NCBI GenBank assembly: GCA_026929865.2
Contig: CM049402.1
Coordinates: forward strand, 27,591,001-27,655,000
DNA: 64,000 nucleotides
Reading direction: 5' to 3'
Source of the DNA: Hyperoplus lanceolatus
Lineage: Eukaryota > Chordata > Actinopteri > Uranoscopiformes > Ammodytidae
How positions within the stretch are numbered: the stretch's first letter is position 1; each line of letters starts with the position of its first letter. The notes below the pieces were generated by a model. That model did no database searches. It had not been told where the DNA came from and saw nothing but the letters and a program-made list of their open reading frames with translations. A program made the position numbers and the translations under genes. This document shows, piece after piece, positions 63,546-64,000 of this stretch.

Positions 63546-64000
63546 AATCGATAACATAAAAGCTAAAGCATGTATTTTTTTTTCTGACCCTGGCATGGAT
63601 CGACAGAGGCAGGTCCCTACATATCTGCCAAGAGGAGGAGGATTTCCATTACCGAGATTGAGGATTAGCCTTATGGCTCATGCACTAGACATACAAGGGA
63701 TTCTCTCCCTCTGTGGACTTTCTCATTCTATACGAATGTCACTGTTGCATAGTATAAGATGTGGGCGCTTGCTTCTCCCTAAACCACAGAAAGGCATCCA
63801 TACTAATTAAAACAAATAGACAGAACTGTGGGACCAGATTAGTTATTTGTAAGCAGGTGCTGCTTTTGTGGCCGCCTATCTTCATTCAGCTTCAAACCTG
63901 GACACTGTTGCAAATGTTTCCACTTTCTTAATTTGTAAAAGTTCAATATGGATGAAGTTTACTTTGATAACTTGATAACATGAGGGATCTTCATAAGTTC
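63546..64000. other. Unique non-coding DNA
   Basis: AT-rich flank of the LINE with nothing recognisable. Confidence 0.45.

Overview
The window looks like non-coding teleost fish DNA, either a long intron or an intergenic desert. Three things point to a ray-finned fish: very dense (CA/TG)n, (GA)n and (GATA)n microsatellites, tRNA-derived SINEs, and a Rex3 (RTE-clade) LINE of the kind known from bony fishes. There is no bacterial gene organisation, and I recognise no host protein-coding gene with confidence anywhere in the 64 kb. Almost every open frame longer than 60 codons is either a translated microsatellite or an unrecognisable chance frame.

Layout. From 1 to about 10 kb the sequence is mostly unique and AT-rich, with (TA)n and (CA)n tracts, a purine-rich leader-like patch (4.43-4.99 kb), one tRNA-derived SINE (8288-8474) and a self-complementary CA-TA-TG compound repeat (9315-9429). 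From 10.2 to 11.9 kb lies a cluster of mobile-element material, including a 1.03 kb non-autonomous hAT-like element with a 6-bp target duplication. From 12 to 22 kb there are long CA/TG arrays, a truncated second SINE copy, a foldback element with 100-bp arms (17147-17552) and a (GA)n patch. From 22.9 to 25.5 kb there are weak exon-like signals and a stretch resembling conserved non-coding enhancer sequence. From 30 to 37 kb lie the (GATA)31 array, the longest (GT)n array, a CpG-rich patch and another enhancer-like block. From 39.06 to 40.30 kb is a complete non-autonomous hAT element with 8-bp target duplications and a palindromic MITE nested inside it. From 44.6 to 46.1 kb there is a foldback repeat and a perfect 19-bp-arm hairpin. 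From 51 to 58.9 kb there are further enhancer-like blocks, a 226-bp terminal-inverted-repeat element with a 9-bp duplication, and a second SINE family. The last recognisable feature is the 5'-truncated Rex3 copy (61.62-63.54 kb), which supplies the only convincing coding sequence.

How the parts work together. There is no operon or pathway here. The pattern of unique blocks rich in homeodomain-, SOX- and POU-like sites, separated by transposons and microsatellites, would fit the regulatory surroundings of a developmental gene lying outside the window. That is inference and needs cross-species alignment. Rex3 is the only protein-level element, and it is a dead copy: 5'-truncated, with two single-base frameshifts in homopolymer runs. 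I found no convincing retrovirus, LTR element, Polinton, toxin gene, CRISPR array or structural RNA gene, and no previously undescribed system that I could defend. The most useful leads are the transposon boundaries defined by target duplications, the foldback and hairpin structures, and the candidate conserved blocks.
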